Shown: positions 27,201 through 36,669 of the stretch, one piece after another
Numbering within the stretch: the stretch's first letter is position 1
How the letters are laid out: each line of letters opens with the position of its first letter
Source: Elusimicrobiota bacterium
GTDB lineage: Bacteria; Elusimicrobiota; Elusimicrobia; UBA1565; UBA9628
Length of the DNA: 64,000 bases
Assembly (NCBI GenBank): GCA_026388095.1
Contig: JAPLKL010000043.1
Location: 1-64,000 of the forward strand
Direction: 5' to 3'
Notes under the pieces: model-generated
What the model was told of the DNA's origin: nothing
Seen by the model: the letters and a program-made list of their open reading frames with translations, nothing else
Databases searched by the model: none
Translations under genes and position numbers: made by a program

Positions 27201-27513
27201 AGCGCTGGGCTTCATCAGCCGCGGTCCCGGCGGTCAGGCCGATGATGGGCAGGGGCCGGGCGGCGCCGCGCTCCTTCTCCCGTTGACGGATCTGGGCCAC
27301 CGCGGCGGGACCGTCCAGCACGGGCATACGCATGTCCATGAGGACCAAGTCGTATTGTCCGGAGGAGAAACGCGCGACGGCATCGCCGCCGTCCGCCGCC
27401 ACGTCGATCTGATGCCCGGCCCGAGCCAGGCAGTCTCGCATCAGGAGGGCGATGGAAGGGTCGTCCTCCGCGACGAGGACGCGCAGAGGGGGCCGCGCTG
27501 GGGAGGCTTCCAC
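24277..27513 (-). CDS. Five-domain fusion: REC-Hpt-REC-PilB/GspE ATPase-REC
   Basis: 1078 aa, GTG start. Domains in order: receiver 1 (VLVAEDDPS, phospho-Asp60 in LMDMRMP); Hpt about 150-250 (His189 in GHRLIGAGASYGF); receiver 2 (ILVVEDDPS, Asp314 in LSDVMMPGLDG); GspE/PilB N-domain about 405-535 (LPFCREHQVIVIEKEPG, VVSNPLQAELFDILKRYPEL); secretion ATPase about 540-930 with Walker A AGTTGSGKTTT (Lys702), Walker B DILFLGEVRD, His box LTLSSVHTTSA and two CxxC zinc pairs; receiver 3 (EILVVEDDP, Asp1009). The ATPase motifs look intact except GEVRD for GEIRD. Phosphorelay control of a pilus or secretion motor is inferred. TAGAAT lies 6 nt before GTG. Confidence 0.93.
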   Translation of the reverse strand: MEASPARPPLRVLVAEDDPSIALLMRDCLARAGHQIDVAADGGDAVARFSSGQYDLVLMDMRMPVLDGPAAVAQIRQREKERGAARPLPIIGLTAGTAADEAQRCLAAGCTAFLRKPFSKKQLLAAVSSAGEARPPLAADAGSPGGPASLDPGLADLLPAFISLQRRDIESMTAALSRADHAKLADCGHRLIGAGASYGFAAISRIGRDLEQAAKDQDAPGIAALLRRWAECLDRVPVPAGGPGPAVPDGQTGSAAGKDDGRAQVILVVEDDPSLLLLIDSWLAHSGFKVLVAGDGQAGLAQAKILKPDLILSDVMMPGLDGYGMCAKLQADRELAVVPVIFLTALDQEKDRAAALAAGAVEHIAKPVGRETLLAAVRKHLATGSRWQRLRRETVSFPARRGDDFKRFLAFVCRQSGAPAEARDRVAQGASRDIYALAAELGLSAAQMARLASEFLSLEHLPHINPNSVQLGALPLPFCREHQVIVIEKEPGRNAFVVSNPLQAELFDILKRYPELGDPRRPLVTDPANILRLLKQPDREAVTELLRTDSNKVSVSDMAHNILESAVADRASDIHIEPKESSTLVRFRVDGDLREVYALSRDSGQMLVSRLKALGRMDVAERRKPQDGTLQTTIAGRSFIVRLATTSTPQGESVVMRLLEPWAKPKSLEELGMAATQVAHMLEFARRQHGLLLVAGTTGSGKTTTIYSLLQHIDCLTRSLISVEDPVEYRIPAANQQQVDEKAGLDFEALLKSSVRQDPDILFLGEVRDAFSAKMAIDFSSTGHLTLSSVHTTSATKAIFRLERLGISRGSMADSILAVIAQKLIKLVCPHCKELSPPSPEEIEMLAAFTKDIPERVAHPKGCPRCAQTGYLGREGVYEIVAFYPEISEMVRQGAPVTKIRDFARQRGDYLISDHAMTKVRAGLFAVKDVVRQVLMEDAEQPHEGPESETPAAQAQPESEILVVEDDPATLAWVQRVLANGGHRVTPAGDGADALMQLAVRRFDLILSDINMPNLDGLKLLEIKSLKGIDTPVIFLTAQASPELQSQALRLGAAGYLRKPVAKETLLLSVRRALAEKS

Positions 27514-27519
27514 CGAGAC

Positions 27520-27585
27520 ATTCTATTATATTGGCATGTCATCGGCATCGGCTGGTCCACGGGCAACGTCTCCAAAAACTATAAT
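27520..27585. promoter_or_regulatory. Divergent leaderless promoters (ATPase fusion / surE)
   Basis: The 77-bp divergent gap holds TAGAAT on the minus strand (27520-27525, 6 nt before the GTG at 27513) and TATAAT on the plus strand (27580-27585, 5 nt before the ATG at 27591). Neither gene has a Shine-Dalgarno sequence. A second minus-strand TATAAT overlaps the first hexamer. Both mRNAs are predicted to begin at or next to the start codon. Confidence 0.6.
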
Positions 27586-27590
27586 ATCCC

Positions 27591-28397
27591 ATGGCCGCGC
27601 CGAAGATCCTCGTGTGCAACGACGACGGCATCGGCTCCCCCGGACTGCGCGCCGCGGCCGAGGCGGTCCTGGGCCTGGGGGAGGTCGTGGTGGTCGGGCC
27701 CCAGCGCCAGCAGACGGCGTCCGGACGCAGCCTGACCGCGCACCCGGACGCCGTGCTCGAGCCCGTGGACTTCCGGGTCGACGGCCGCCCCCTGGAGGCT
27801 TATCAAGCGGACTGCGCGCCGGCGCGCCTGGTCCAGCATGCCGTTCGGGCCCTGTTCCCAGTGGGCCTGCCGGCTTTGGTGGTCTCCGGCATCAACTACG
27901 GCGAGAACGTCGGCACCACCATCACTTCCTCGGGCACGGTCGGAGCGGCCCTGCAGGCGGCCAGCTACGGCGTGCCCGCGCTGGCCGTGTCCCGCCAGAC
28001 CGGCGTCGAGCACCACTTCGCCTACGGCGAACTCGACTGGGCCGCGGCCCGGCATTTCACCCGCCTCTTCGCGGAGAAGCTCCTGGCCGGCCGGCTCGGG
28101 CCGGACGTAGACGTGCTCAACGTCAACGTCCCGGCCGGCGCCGGCCCGGACACGCCCTGGCGCGTGACCAAGGTCTCGCGCCAGCCCTACTTCGTGTTCG
28201 AGTTCGACGAGATGTCCTCCCGCACCCCCATGATCGACGGCAAGGTGCGCATCACCGTGGACCTCGAAGCCTTGGAGGAGGGCTCGGATATCCATGCCGT
28301 GGCGCGGCAAGGGGTGGTATCCGTGACGCCCTTGAGCCTGGACCTGACCTCGCGCACCGACCTGCAGGAGCTCGGACGGAGGCTCGCGGGGGACTAA
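27591..28397 (+). CDS. surE: 5'/3'-nucleotidase SurE
   Basis: 268 aa. Metal-dependent phosphatase of nucleoside monophosphates. Diagnostic motifs are all present: ILVCNDDGIGSPGL at the N-terminus (metal-binding DD), VVVGPQRQQTASGRSLT, VVSGINYGENVGTTITSSGT followed by VGAA, and near the C-terminus DIHAVARQGVVSVTPLSLDLT. Full length with an ATG 5 nt after TATAAT. Cytoplasmic. The convergent gene on the other strand ends 19 bp downstream. Confidence 0.95.
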   Translation: MAAPKILVCNDDGIGSPGLRAAAEAVLGLGEVVVVGPQRQQTASGRSLTAHPDAVLEPVDFRVDGRPLEAYQADCAPARLVQHAVRALFPVGLPALVVSGINYGENVGTTITSSGTVGAALQAASYGVPALAVSRQTGVEHHFAYGELDWAAARHFTRLFAEKLLAGRLGPDVDVLNVNVPAGAGPDTPWRVTKVSRQPYFVFEFDEMSSRTPMIDGKVRITVDLEALEEGSDIHAVARQGVVSVTPLSLDLTSRTDLQELGRRLAGD

Positions 28398-28416
28398 GAC
28401 GCCGCGGCCGGTGGCG

Positions 28417-28842
28417 CTATTTCATATCCGCCTTGAAGTCCTCGAAGGCCTTCTTGAGATCGCTCACCGCGTCGTCGACCCCGGCCTTGAACTTGTCCCA
28501 CTCCTTCTCTGAGGCGGCCTTCACCTTGTCGAACTTCTTCCCGGCGGCCTTCCTCTTCTGCTTCAGCGCCTTGACTTGGGCCTTGGCCTTCTTCCTGCCT
28601 TCCTGGCTCAGGGCCGACATCTTCTTGCCGAGCTGATCGATCTTGGCGTCCAGTTCGTCCAGTTCCGCCTTGGTCCGCTTCTCGTAGTCCGCTTTTTTCT
28701 CGCCGACATACGTCTTCACGTCATTGGCCGTCTGCTTGACGTCGTCTTTCGCTTTCTGGCCGGACGTGGGCTGCGCTCCGAGCCACGCGGCGTTCGCCGC
28801 GACGACGCAGGCCAGACCCAGGATCACTGCATTCCGCTTCAT
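28417..28842 (-). CDS. Secreted lysine/aspartate-rich coiled-coil protein
   Basis: 141 aa: signal peptide (AVILGLACVVAANAAWLGAQ), then a highly charged helical region with repeated K-A-E-D content (DELDAKIDQLGKKMSALSQE, EWDKFKAGVDDAVSDLKKAF). Predicted coiled coil or apolipoprotein-like helices in the periplasm; no enzyme motif. AGGAGG is 9 nt before the ATG chosen and only 3 nt before another ATG at 28848, so 28842 is preferred. Function unknown. Confidence 0.7.
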   Translation of the reverse strand: MKRNAVILGLACVVAANAAWLGAQPTSGQKAKDDVKQTANDVKTYVGEKKADYEKRTKAELDELDAKIDQLGKKMSALSQEGRKKAKAQVKALKQKRKAAGKKFDKVKAASEKEWDKFKAGVDDAVSDLKKAFEDFKADMK

Positions 28843-29052
28843 TTTCATATGCCTCCTTTCTTGACACAATACTCTTCTTGCGCATTGGGCCGCAATGCGG
28901 AATTATACGGGCGGCTATGGGGTAATTCCCTCCTCGGTGTGGCCCGCGGGGAACTAAAACGCTCCTGGGCCGTATTATAGGTGATGGGTCTTAAGGTCCA
29001 GATCCCAGGGGGCCCTTGGACCCAAGTCCGGAAGGCCTTTGAAAGATATCAT

Positions 29053-30201
29053 ATGAGCAGTCAGATGAAGATACTCCTTGCCGCCTCATTGGCGGCCTGG
29101 CTCGCCCTCCCTGCCCAAGCTCTAGAGGTCGGCAGGGGCGTCGATTTCAGCGATTTCGCGATGAAGAAGCGCGCGGCCTTGCCGGCCCAGCCCGGTCCCG
29201 ACGGCGTCGTGTGGGAGTCCGGCGCGAGCGAGCCGGTCGCGGCGGATTTCAAGGCCTTGCTCTTCCAGGGCATAGCCAGCCGGCCCGGGCTGCTCTTCGA
29301 GGCGTCCATCAAGAGCGGCCCGGACTGGGGCCCCTGGGCCGCGGCGGAGGGGGAGCGCTTCAAGAGCGGCCGCTTCTGGGCTAAAGCGGCCGTGTCCGGC
29401 AAGAAGGGCGACCTCGTGCGCTTGCGGGCCAAGTCCAGAGGGGCCGGCTCGCCGGGCTGGATAGAATTCTTCGGCCTGGACGCCTCGGCCATGGAGGAGG
29501 AGGACGGAGGTTCTTCCTCCGCGTCGTTTCAGCCCCTGGGGACCCTTCCGGTCGCCGCCGACGCCGGGCTCAAGCCCGACGTCCAGCCGCGCTCGGCTTG
29601 GAGCGCCAAGCCCGCCACCAAGCCCTACGAGCCCATGCTTCCCGACCGCATCACCGTGCACCATACGGAATCCGGACAGCCCATGGGCCGCGAGGCCGCC
29701 ATCGACGAGCTGCAGGCCATCCAGAGCTTCCATCAGCACGGCCGGGGCTGGATCGACATCGGCTACCATTTCATCATCGACGGCAACGGCCAGATCTGGG
29801 AGGGACGGCCGATGACGGTGATCGGCGCCCACGTCAAGGACAAGAACGACGGCAACGTGGGCATCTCGCTGATGGGCGACTTCCATAAGCCCAAGTACCA
29901 GAAGCCCACCGCGGCGCAGTTCAAATCCTTGACCGCGCTGGCGCGCTGGCTCTCCGCGACCTATGGCATCCCGGCGGACCGCATCCTGGGCCACCGCGAC
30001 CAGGAGCAGACGACCTGCCCGGGAGACATCCTCTACGCGCGCCTGGGCGAGCTGCGCAAGGCCGTGGCCGCGCCGGCCGTCCCCTTGATCGCCCAGCAGC
30101 CCCATACCGGAGCGGCCCAGGCCAAGGTCGCCTCCATGCCGGTCTTCGACCTCGAGCCCGGCGGCCTGCAGGCCATGTTCGACGGAGAGCTGTCGCCATG
30201 A
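29053..30201 (+). CDS. N-acetylmuramoyl-L-alanine amidase (PGRP/amidase-2 domain)
   Basis: 382 aa from ATG 29053; signal peptide ILLAASLAAWLALPAQA. An N-terminal beta-rich region precedes the amidase domain (about residues 200-350): RSAWSAKPATKPYEP, ITVHHTESG (zinc His), SFHQHGRGWIDIGYHFIIDG, ILGHRDQEQTTCPGD (zinc His and Cys). It cleaves the lactyl-peptide amide in peptidoglycan. An alternative ATG at 28984 lies 5 nt after TATTAT (28973-28978) and would put 23 residues before this start. Stop overlaps the next start (ATGA). Confidence 0.85.
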   Translation: MSSQMKILLAASLAAWLALPAQALEVGRGVDFSDFAMKKRAALPAQPGPDGVVWESGASEPVAADFKALLFQGIASRPGLLFEASIKSGPDWGPWAAAEGERFKSGRFWAKAAVSGKKGDLVRLRAKSRGAGSPGWIEFFGLDASAMEEEDGGSSSASFQPLGTLPVAADAGLKPDVQPRSAWSAKPATKPYEPMLPDRITVHHTESGQPMGREAAIDELQAIQSFHQHGRGWIDIGYHFIIDGNGQIWEGRPMTVIGAHVKDKNDGNVGISLMGDFHKPKYQKPTAAQFKSLTALARWLSATYGIPADRILGHRDQEQTTCPGDILYARLGELRKAVAAPAVPLIAQQPHTGAAQAKVASMPVFDLEPGGLQAMFDGELSP

Positions 30202-30809
30202 CCCGAGCTGTCCTGCTCTTCTGCGTCCTGATCGGCGCGGCTCCCGCCGGGGCCTCAGGTCTGCCCGAGTTCGAGGCGCCTCTGGCCGAGCTGCGCGCCG
30301 CGGTCCGCTCCCAGCCGCTTGCGCTGGGGGGGGCCTTGAAGGCCAGGCCCAGGCCCGCCCCGAAGGGCCCCGAGCGCGTGAGCGACCCCGAGACCTGGGC
30401 CAGGATGCTCGAGCGCGCCCGCCGCAACCCCACCTTGACGCAGGACCTGCGCGTGGGAGACACCGATTACAAGGTCTTCGTGGCGGTCTCCGAATCGGTG
30501 GTCCCGGGGCAGGAGTGCGCGGCGGGCTTCCAGCCGCGCAACGCGCTCTACGTTTCCCAGGCCGTCAGCGGACCGGGAAACGCGGTCTATCCGGTGCGCC
30601 TGGTCTCGGACTGCGTGGGGCCGGCCCTCACTTTGCAGCTTTTCGCTTTGGACGCGGACGCCGCGGGCTTCATCGCGGACAGCGCGCTCTACGACCCGGC
30701 GAAGGGAAAGCCCTTGGACCCCAGCCGGGATCGATTGAGCCCGGCCCAAGTCGACCGCTTCTACGCCTACCTGACCGGGATGGTCCGCCTCTTCGCCGGC
30801 GGCCAGTAA
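30198..30809 (+). CDS. Hypothetical secreted protein coupled to PGRP amidase
   Basis: 203 aa with a signal peptide (VLLFCVLIGAAPAGASG). The mature part has a basic N-terminal stretch and a Cys pair (GQECAAGF, LVSDCVGP) that could form a disulfide. No family recognised. The ATGA overlap with the amidase stop implies co-translation, so a role at the cell wall or as an amidase accessory is possible but is inferred only from position. It converges on pepT. Confidence 0.65.
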   Translation: MTRAVLLFCVLIGAAPAGASGLPEFEAPLAELRAAVRSQPLALGGALKARPRPAPKGPERVSDPETWARMLERARRNPTLTQDLRVGDTDYKVFVAVSESVVPGQECAAGFQPRNALYVSQAVSGPGNAVYPVRLVSDCVGPALTLQLFALDADAAGFIADSALYDPAKGKPLDPSRDRLSPAQVDRFYAYLTGMVRLFAGGQ

Positions 30810-30818
30810 GCCCGGCCG

Positions 30819-32078
<1,260 letters not shown>

Positions 32079-32152
32079 GGCTCCTCCAATAGGGAACGGT
32101 GAGCCAGTTTACCTCTGTGGAGGGCGGCCTGGCAAGGAGGGTCCGGAGGAAC

Positions 32153-32416
32153 TCAGCCGGTCTTGGGCTTCTTGGCCTTTTCCAGGGACTTCTTGACCGC
32201 CTTCTTGATGTCCTCGGGCAGGCCTTCGCCCCGTTCGAAGTCCTTGGCCTTCTCGATCTTCTCGACAGGGAAATCCTCAGGCTTGCGCTTCTCGTTGAAG
32301 GTCTCCGGGACGGGTGCCATGGAGCGGGCCTCCTGGGGCTTGCCCTTGCAGGTGCAGGCCGCCGGCCCCAGCAGCAGGGGCCAGGCGGCCAGCAGCCAGT
32401 ATCCGGCTCTTCTCAC
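32153..32416 (-). CDS. Small Lys/Glu-rich lipoprotein
   Basis: 87 aa, GTG start overlapping the stop of the S41 peptidase gene (GTGA). Signal LLAAWPLLLGPAAC gives a candidate lipobox Cys21. The remainder is charged and helical (EKIEKAKDFERGEGLPEDIK, KKSLEKAKK). No family recognised. Tight coupling to a periplasmic processing protease suggests an adaptor or substrate, as small lipoproteins such as NlpI do for Prc, but this is inference. Confidence 0.65.
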   Translation of the reverse strand: MRRAGYWLLAAWPLLLGPAACTCKGKPQEARSMAPVPETFNEKRKPEDFPVEKIEKAKDFERGEGLPEDIKKAVKKSLEKAKKPKTG

Positions 32417-33903
32417 TTGGAAAGCAGTTCCAGGCCCTTGCTCAAGACCGGGTCGGCCACGGGGGCGCCGTCCGGGGACGCTCCCTGGATCTCGCGGTAG
32501 AGTTGCTTCATGACTGCCGCTTCCTGGTCCTCGGTGAGGACGATGAGATGGTCGGGGATGACGCCGCCGGTATCCTTGACCTTCTCCTTGGTCACGGGGT
32601 CGTGCTGGGCGTCGATGCTGCGGTCGCGAGGGGTGTACCAGCGGCCGATGGTGAGCTTGAGCGCCCGGCCTTGCTGGTCGGGCAGGACGGTCTGCATGGT
32701 GCCCTTGCCGTAGGAGCGGCTGCCCACGATGACCGGGCCGCGCACGTCCTGGATGGCTCCGGCCAGGATCTCGCTGGCCGAGGCCGAGCCGCCGTTGACC
32801 AGCACCACGACCGGCATGTCGAGGAAGCGTCCGTCGCCGTCGGCTACGGTGGAGTACATCACCTGGCCCTGGCGCTTGAAGCTGACGATGGTCTGCTGGT
32901 CCTTCACGAACTCGGATACCAGCGAGGAGACGGAGTCGACCGTGCCGCCGGGGTTGCCGCGCACGTCGATGATGAGCTTTTTGGCGCCCTTCTCCTTGAG
33001 CTGGCCGATGGCCGCGATCATCTCTTTGTCGCAGTCCGGGCTGAACTGGCCGAGATAGATGTAGCCGATGTCCGCAGCCGCCATCTTGGCGTAGACGTTG
33101 CGGGTGCTGACCTGGCCCCGGACGATGCGGACAGGAGGCAAAGTCTGCCCTGCGCGCTGGACCTGGACGTTCACCGGCACGCCCTCCTTGCCGAGGGTCT
33201 TCTTGATGACCTGCTCGGAGGTGCTCACGGCGGTGCCGTCCACGTTGACGATCTTGTCGCCGGCCTTCAAGCCCGCCTTCTCCGCCGGGCCTCCGGGGAC
33301 GAGCATGTCGATGGTCCCGTCCGGCTTGAGGATGGCGCCGATGCCCACGAAAGAGTTGGTCATGGAGTCCTGGAAGCGCTTGAACTCCTCCTTGGTCCAG
33401 TACACGGAGAAGGGGTCGAGCATCTTGCCGGTCGCGACCTTGATCATGGCGCTGACCGTGCTGTCCCAGTTCTTGGTCTTGGAGAACTCCCTGGCCGCGG
33501 TCATGTTCATGTCCGCGATGGCCTTGTCCCAGACCTCCTTGGGGATGGTGTCCACGTAGTTCTGGTCGATGGTGACGCAGTTGGCGATGAGCCGCATCAC
33601 GTCCGCCTCGCTCAGGGTCAGCTGCCTGGAGCCGCGCGGCAAGGTGACGGCTTCCGCCGCGACCATGCCCTGGAGCAGGGTTTCCATCTGCTCCTTGGTC
33701 AAAGTGGGTGGCGGGAGCTGGCTGGGGTCCTGGTACTGGGGATTGGGGACCTGCTTGAAGCCGGCCTGGATGATGACCGGCGCGCCCATGCCGGCGGAGG
33801 GGACGTCCATGGGATGCGCGCGCACCATGTCCATGAGGCTCTGCGCCGCGGCGAGCTGCGGGGCGAGGGCGAGGATGAGTGCCAGCTTGAATGTTCTGTT
33901 CAT
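32413..33903 (-). CDS. S41 C-terminal processing peptidase (CtpA/Prc type) with PDZ domain
   Basis: 496 aa with a signal peptide (LALILALAPQLAAAQS). PDZ domain about residues 195-275 (IDMLVPGGPAEKAGLKAGDK, IVNVDGTAV); catalytic Ser in VNGGSASASEILAGAIQD and catalytic Lys in GSRSYGKGTMQTV. Such proteases recognise exposed C-termini of periplasmic proteins. Coupled to the small lipoprotein downstream. TATCCT (33910-33915 complement) sits exactly 6 nt before ATG, a leaderless pattern. Relevant to the shared C-terminal tails found at 50-60 kb. Confidence 0.93.
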   Translation of the reverse strand: MNRTFKLALILALAPQLAAAQSLMDMVRAHPMDVPSAGMGAPVIIQAGFKQVPNPQYQDPSQLPPPTLTKEQMETLLQGMVAAEAVTLPRGSRQLTLSEADVMRLIANCVTIDQNYVDTIPKEVWDKAIADMNMTAAREFSKTKNWDSTVSAMIKVATGKMLDPFSVYWTKEEFKRFQDSMTNSFVGIGAILKPDGTIDMLVPGGPAEKAGLKAGDKIVNVDGTAVSTSEQVIKKTLGKEGVPVNVQVQRAGQTLPPVRIVRGQVSTRNVYAKMAAADIGYIYLGQFSPDCDKEMIAAIGQLKEKGAKKLIIDVRGNPGGTVDSVSSLVSEFVKDQQTIVSFKRQGQVMYSTVADGDGRFLDMPVVVLVNGGSASASEILAGAIQDVRGPVIVGSRSYGKGTMQTVLPDQQGRALKLTIGRWYTPRDRSIDAQHDPVTKEKVKDTGGVIPDHLIVLTEDQEAAVMKQLYREIQGASPDGAPVADPVLSKGLELLSK

Positions 33904-33980
33904 GCTATCAGGATAGGATATCGTAGAGCATCCCGCATGGGGCTATGGGGAGGGCCTGGGGCTAGGTCTTTCGGTCCGGC

Positions 33981-34640
33981 CTACGGCCTTTGGCCGGCCG
34001 CCCGGTAGCGGACGGCGGCTTCGTTGAGGCGCCTCAGCTCGTCCGGGGACAGCAGGTTCTGCTTGCCGGCGATCAAGGTTCCCAGGACGATCTCGGCGAA
34101 GTGCTCCACGAGCTCCATCTTGCCGTGGGCGTCGAAGAGGTCGGGGCCGTAGGTCACCACGCCGTGGTTGCCCATGAGGATTGCGCTGTGGTGCGGCACG
34201 AGGTAGGCCAAGGCCGCGGCCAGGTCCGGGGTCCCGGGGGTGCCGTACTTGGCCAGGGGCACGGAGCCTAAAGCCTGGGAGAACTCGCTGGCGATGGGCT
34301 GGTCCAGGGCGATGCCGGCGCAGGCGAAGGCCGTGGCCTTGGGCGGATGGGCGTGGACCACGGCTCTGACGTCCGGACGCAGCCGGTAGATGAGCAGGTG
34401 CATCTGCTTCTCCGAGGAGGCGTTCTTGCGGCCGAAGCGGTGCTGGCCCTGGGGCGAGATGACGGCCAGGTCCTCGGGCTTCATGTCGCCCTTGGAGACC
34501 CCGGTGGGCGTCATGAGGATGCGGCAGTCGTCAAGGCGCACGGAGAGGTTCCCGGAGGTGGCGGGGCAGAAGCCTTTCTCGAATAGGAGCCGGCCGAATT
34601 TGACGAGGTCGGCGCGGTGCTGGGCGTCGGTCTTGACCAT
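33981..34640 (-). CDS. Class II aldolase/adducin family protein
   Basis: 219 aa. Family hallmarks: TSGNLSVRLDD, MTPTGVSKGDM, VVHAHPPKATAFACAG (zinc histidines) and NHGVVTYGPDLFDAHGKME. Members include fuculose/ribulose-phosphate aldolases and methylthioribulose-phosphate dehydratase; the sequence alone does not decide the sugar. TAGACT (34649-34654 complement) lies 8 nt before the ATG, so the message is near-leaderless. The 3' neighbour is the S41 peptidase promoter. Confidence 0.85.
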   Translation of the reverse strand: MVKTDAQHRADLVKFGRLLFEKGFCPATSGNLSVRLDDCRILMTPTGVSKGDMKPEDLAVISPQGQHRFGRKNASSEKQMHLLIYRLRPDVRAVVHAHPPKATAFACAGIALDQPIASEFSQALGSVPLAKYGTPGTPDLAAALAYLVPHHSAILMGNHGVVTYGPDLFDAHGKMELVEHFAEIVLGTLIAGKQNLLSPDELRRLNEAAVRYRAAGQRP

Positions 34641-34659
34641 CCGTGACAAGTCTACCAAA

Positions 34660-36579
34660 TCATCTTGTTCTATGGGCCCCTAAATGCCGCAGGAGCGCGG
34701 ATAATTGGTCACGAGCTTGTTGGGAGGAGGGATCCTGCTTGAGGATCTGCTGATAAGGGTAGACGGCCTCATCGAACTTGCCCTCCTGCATCAGCGCCGC
34801 GCCCCAGTTGTAATAGGCCAAAACCAGACTGGGGTCTATGTTCAGGGCCTTTTTGTATTTGCCGATCCCCTCTTCTACTTTCCCCTGTTTGACCAGCGCT
34901 GCGCCCCAATTTATGAAAGCCAGAGCGTTATTAGGATTCGCATGCGACGCTTCTTCAAATGCGCGGATGGATCCATCGAGCTTCCCCTGGTTATACAGGA
35001 TGATGCCCGCATTAAAGCGCGCGAACATGTAATACGGGCTGGCGGAGGGGATCATCCGATATTCAGAGACAGCTTGATCCAATAGGCCTTGACGGCCGAG
35101 CGTATTGCCCAGGTTGTACCGCGCTTCCGCGAAATGCGGATCGAGTATAAGAGCCTCTTTGAATCGCGTGATGGCATCCGCTGGTGTTTTTTCCATCACC
35201 GCGGAGCCTAGATTGAAATGAGCCGTCGCATTCGTCGGATCGACCGACAAGGAGTATCGCCACAGGCTCTCCGAATCATGCCAGACTGCCGTTTGTCTCC
35301 AGCAGAGGCAGCCTGATATGACCACCAGCAGCCCAGCGGCGGTCAAGCCACAGCTTCTATGCCACGAGTCGTTTTTTCTGGCCAGTATAGACGCCAAGCA
35401 TCCCCCGGCTAGCGCGGCCCAGCCCAGGCAGGAAAGATACGTGTATCGATCCGCTGTGATCTGTGGTCCGAATTGGACCAGACCAAGGACCGGCAGTAGG
35501 GTCACGACATAGAAGCCCCACAAGACGATCCCCGCTCTCCAGCGGTGGCGGAGCAAAATGAGGCCGCCGCTGATAGCCAATACCAGCAGCGCACTCAGCG
35601 TGAACGGCCAATAAAGAAGATCGATCCGGTGCGGCATCCGATACAATGGCACAAGATGGATGGGAAACAGCGTCTTGCCAAGGTAAAAGATCAGACCATA
35701 ACCGGATTGCGCCAGGCGTTGGCCCAGTCCGTAGTCATGCAAAGAGGTCACGACGCCGGATCGATCCTGGGCGATATATCCAACCGCTCCCAATATCAGG
35801 GCCAGCAGGAAAAAGGGGACTTTCTCAAGCAGTATGGCTCGTTTCGCCGGTTCCAACCATGCTCGCGCATCCCAGCCTAGACGCTCCAGGGGGTAGATGT
35901 CCAGAAGAATCAGCGTCAGCGGGATGCTGATCCCTATGCCCTTGGACAAGAGCGACAAGGGAAAAACCGCTATCGCCAGGGCTAGCCAGAGTCTGCGGCT
36001 GCCCTGCCCTCCGGAACCGGATTGCGCTTTTAAATAGGCGATGAGAGTCAGCAGATAGAAGAAACCCGAAAGCACGTCGCCGCGTTCGCTTATCCATGCG
36101 GCCGACTCCACTCGCAAGGGATGCACCCCAAAGAGGAGCGCAGAGAAACCCGCCGCAAGCCGCAACATCCCGACCTTTGTCTGAGGCATGACCAGTCTAA
36201 GCAGACCTAGGCTCAATAGGTAGAACAAAGCGGCATTCGCCGCATGCAAGAGCAGGCTGGTCAGATGATAGCCGGTTGGATTGAGGCCCCAGAGCCTATG
36301 ATCCAGCGCGTAGGTCACATAGGACAGCGGCTGATATTTGCCTCCATAGAAGGTCCCGAACATCTGCTGGATATTGCTCCAAGAAAGCGCGCGGAAATCT
36401 TTCGTCCCTAGTATGATCTTGTCATCGTCGAAATTCACGAAGCCCGCCTTGAGGGCCGGGAGGAAGGCTGCTGCCGTCAACAGGCAGACCAAGACCGGAA
36501 TCAGCGGGGAGAATGCCGCGGACCCGTCGCTCGTGGGCGCTGGGTCTGCTGTGCGTGGATCGTCCTTGTGTCGTGCCAT
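34660..36579 (-). CDS. TMTC-like membrane protein with C-terminal TPR repeats
   Basis: 639 aa. About ten to twelve hydrophobic segments at residues 25-430 with the conserved start of the TMTC/DUF1736 family (AGFVNFDDDKIILG, YQPLSYVTYALDHRLWG, GVHPLRVESAAWISERGDVL). Residues about 440-620 hold five or six TPRs (HFNLGSAVMEKTPADAITRF, AFINWGAALVKQGKVEEGIG). Likely a lipid-linked-sugar-dependent glycosyltransferase. The ATG at 36579 is preferred to one 90 nt upstream; TACAAT lies 11 nt before it. Composition is less GC-rich than its neighbours, suggesting transfer. Confidence 0.82.
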   Translation of the reverse strand: MARHKDDPRTADPAPTSDGSAAFSPLIPVLVCLLTAAAFLPALKAGFVNFDDDKIILGTKDFRALSWSNIQQMFGTFYGGKYQPLSYVTYALDHRLWGLNPTGYHLTSLLLHAANAALFYLLSLGLLRLVMPQTKVGMLRLAAGFSALLFGVHPLRVESAAWISERGDVLSGFFYLLTLIAYLKAQSGSGGQGSRRLWLALAIAVFPLSLLSKGIGISIPLTLILLDIYPLERLGWDARAWLEPAKRAILLEKVPFFLLALILGAVGYIAQDRSGVVTSLHDYGLGQRLAQSGYGLIFYLGKTLFPIHLVPLYRMPHRIDLLYWPFTLSALLVLAISGGLILLRHRWRAGIVLWGFYVVTLLPVLGLVQFGPQITADRYTYLSCLGWAALAGGCLASILARKNDSWHRSCGLTAAGLLVVISGCLCWRQTAVWHDSESLWRYSLSVDPTNATAHFNLGSAVMEKTPADAITRFKEALILDPHFAEARYNLGNTLGRQGLLDQAVSEYRMIPSASPYYMFARFNAGIILYNQGKLDGSIRAFEEASHANPNNALAFINWGAALVKQGKVEEGIGKYKKALNIDPSLVLAYYNWGAALMQEGKFDEAVYPYQQILKQDPSSQQARDQLSALLRHLGAHRTR

Positions 36580-36669
36580 GCGCGTGCGTAATTGTACCAC
36601 AGGAGCGTTCCGCGCATGTATCCGATGAAACTTCGGCACATGGCATAAAACTGTGAATTCAAACGGCAT

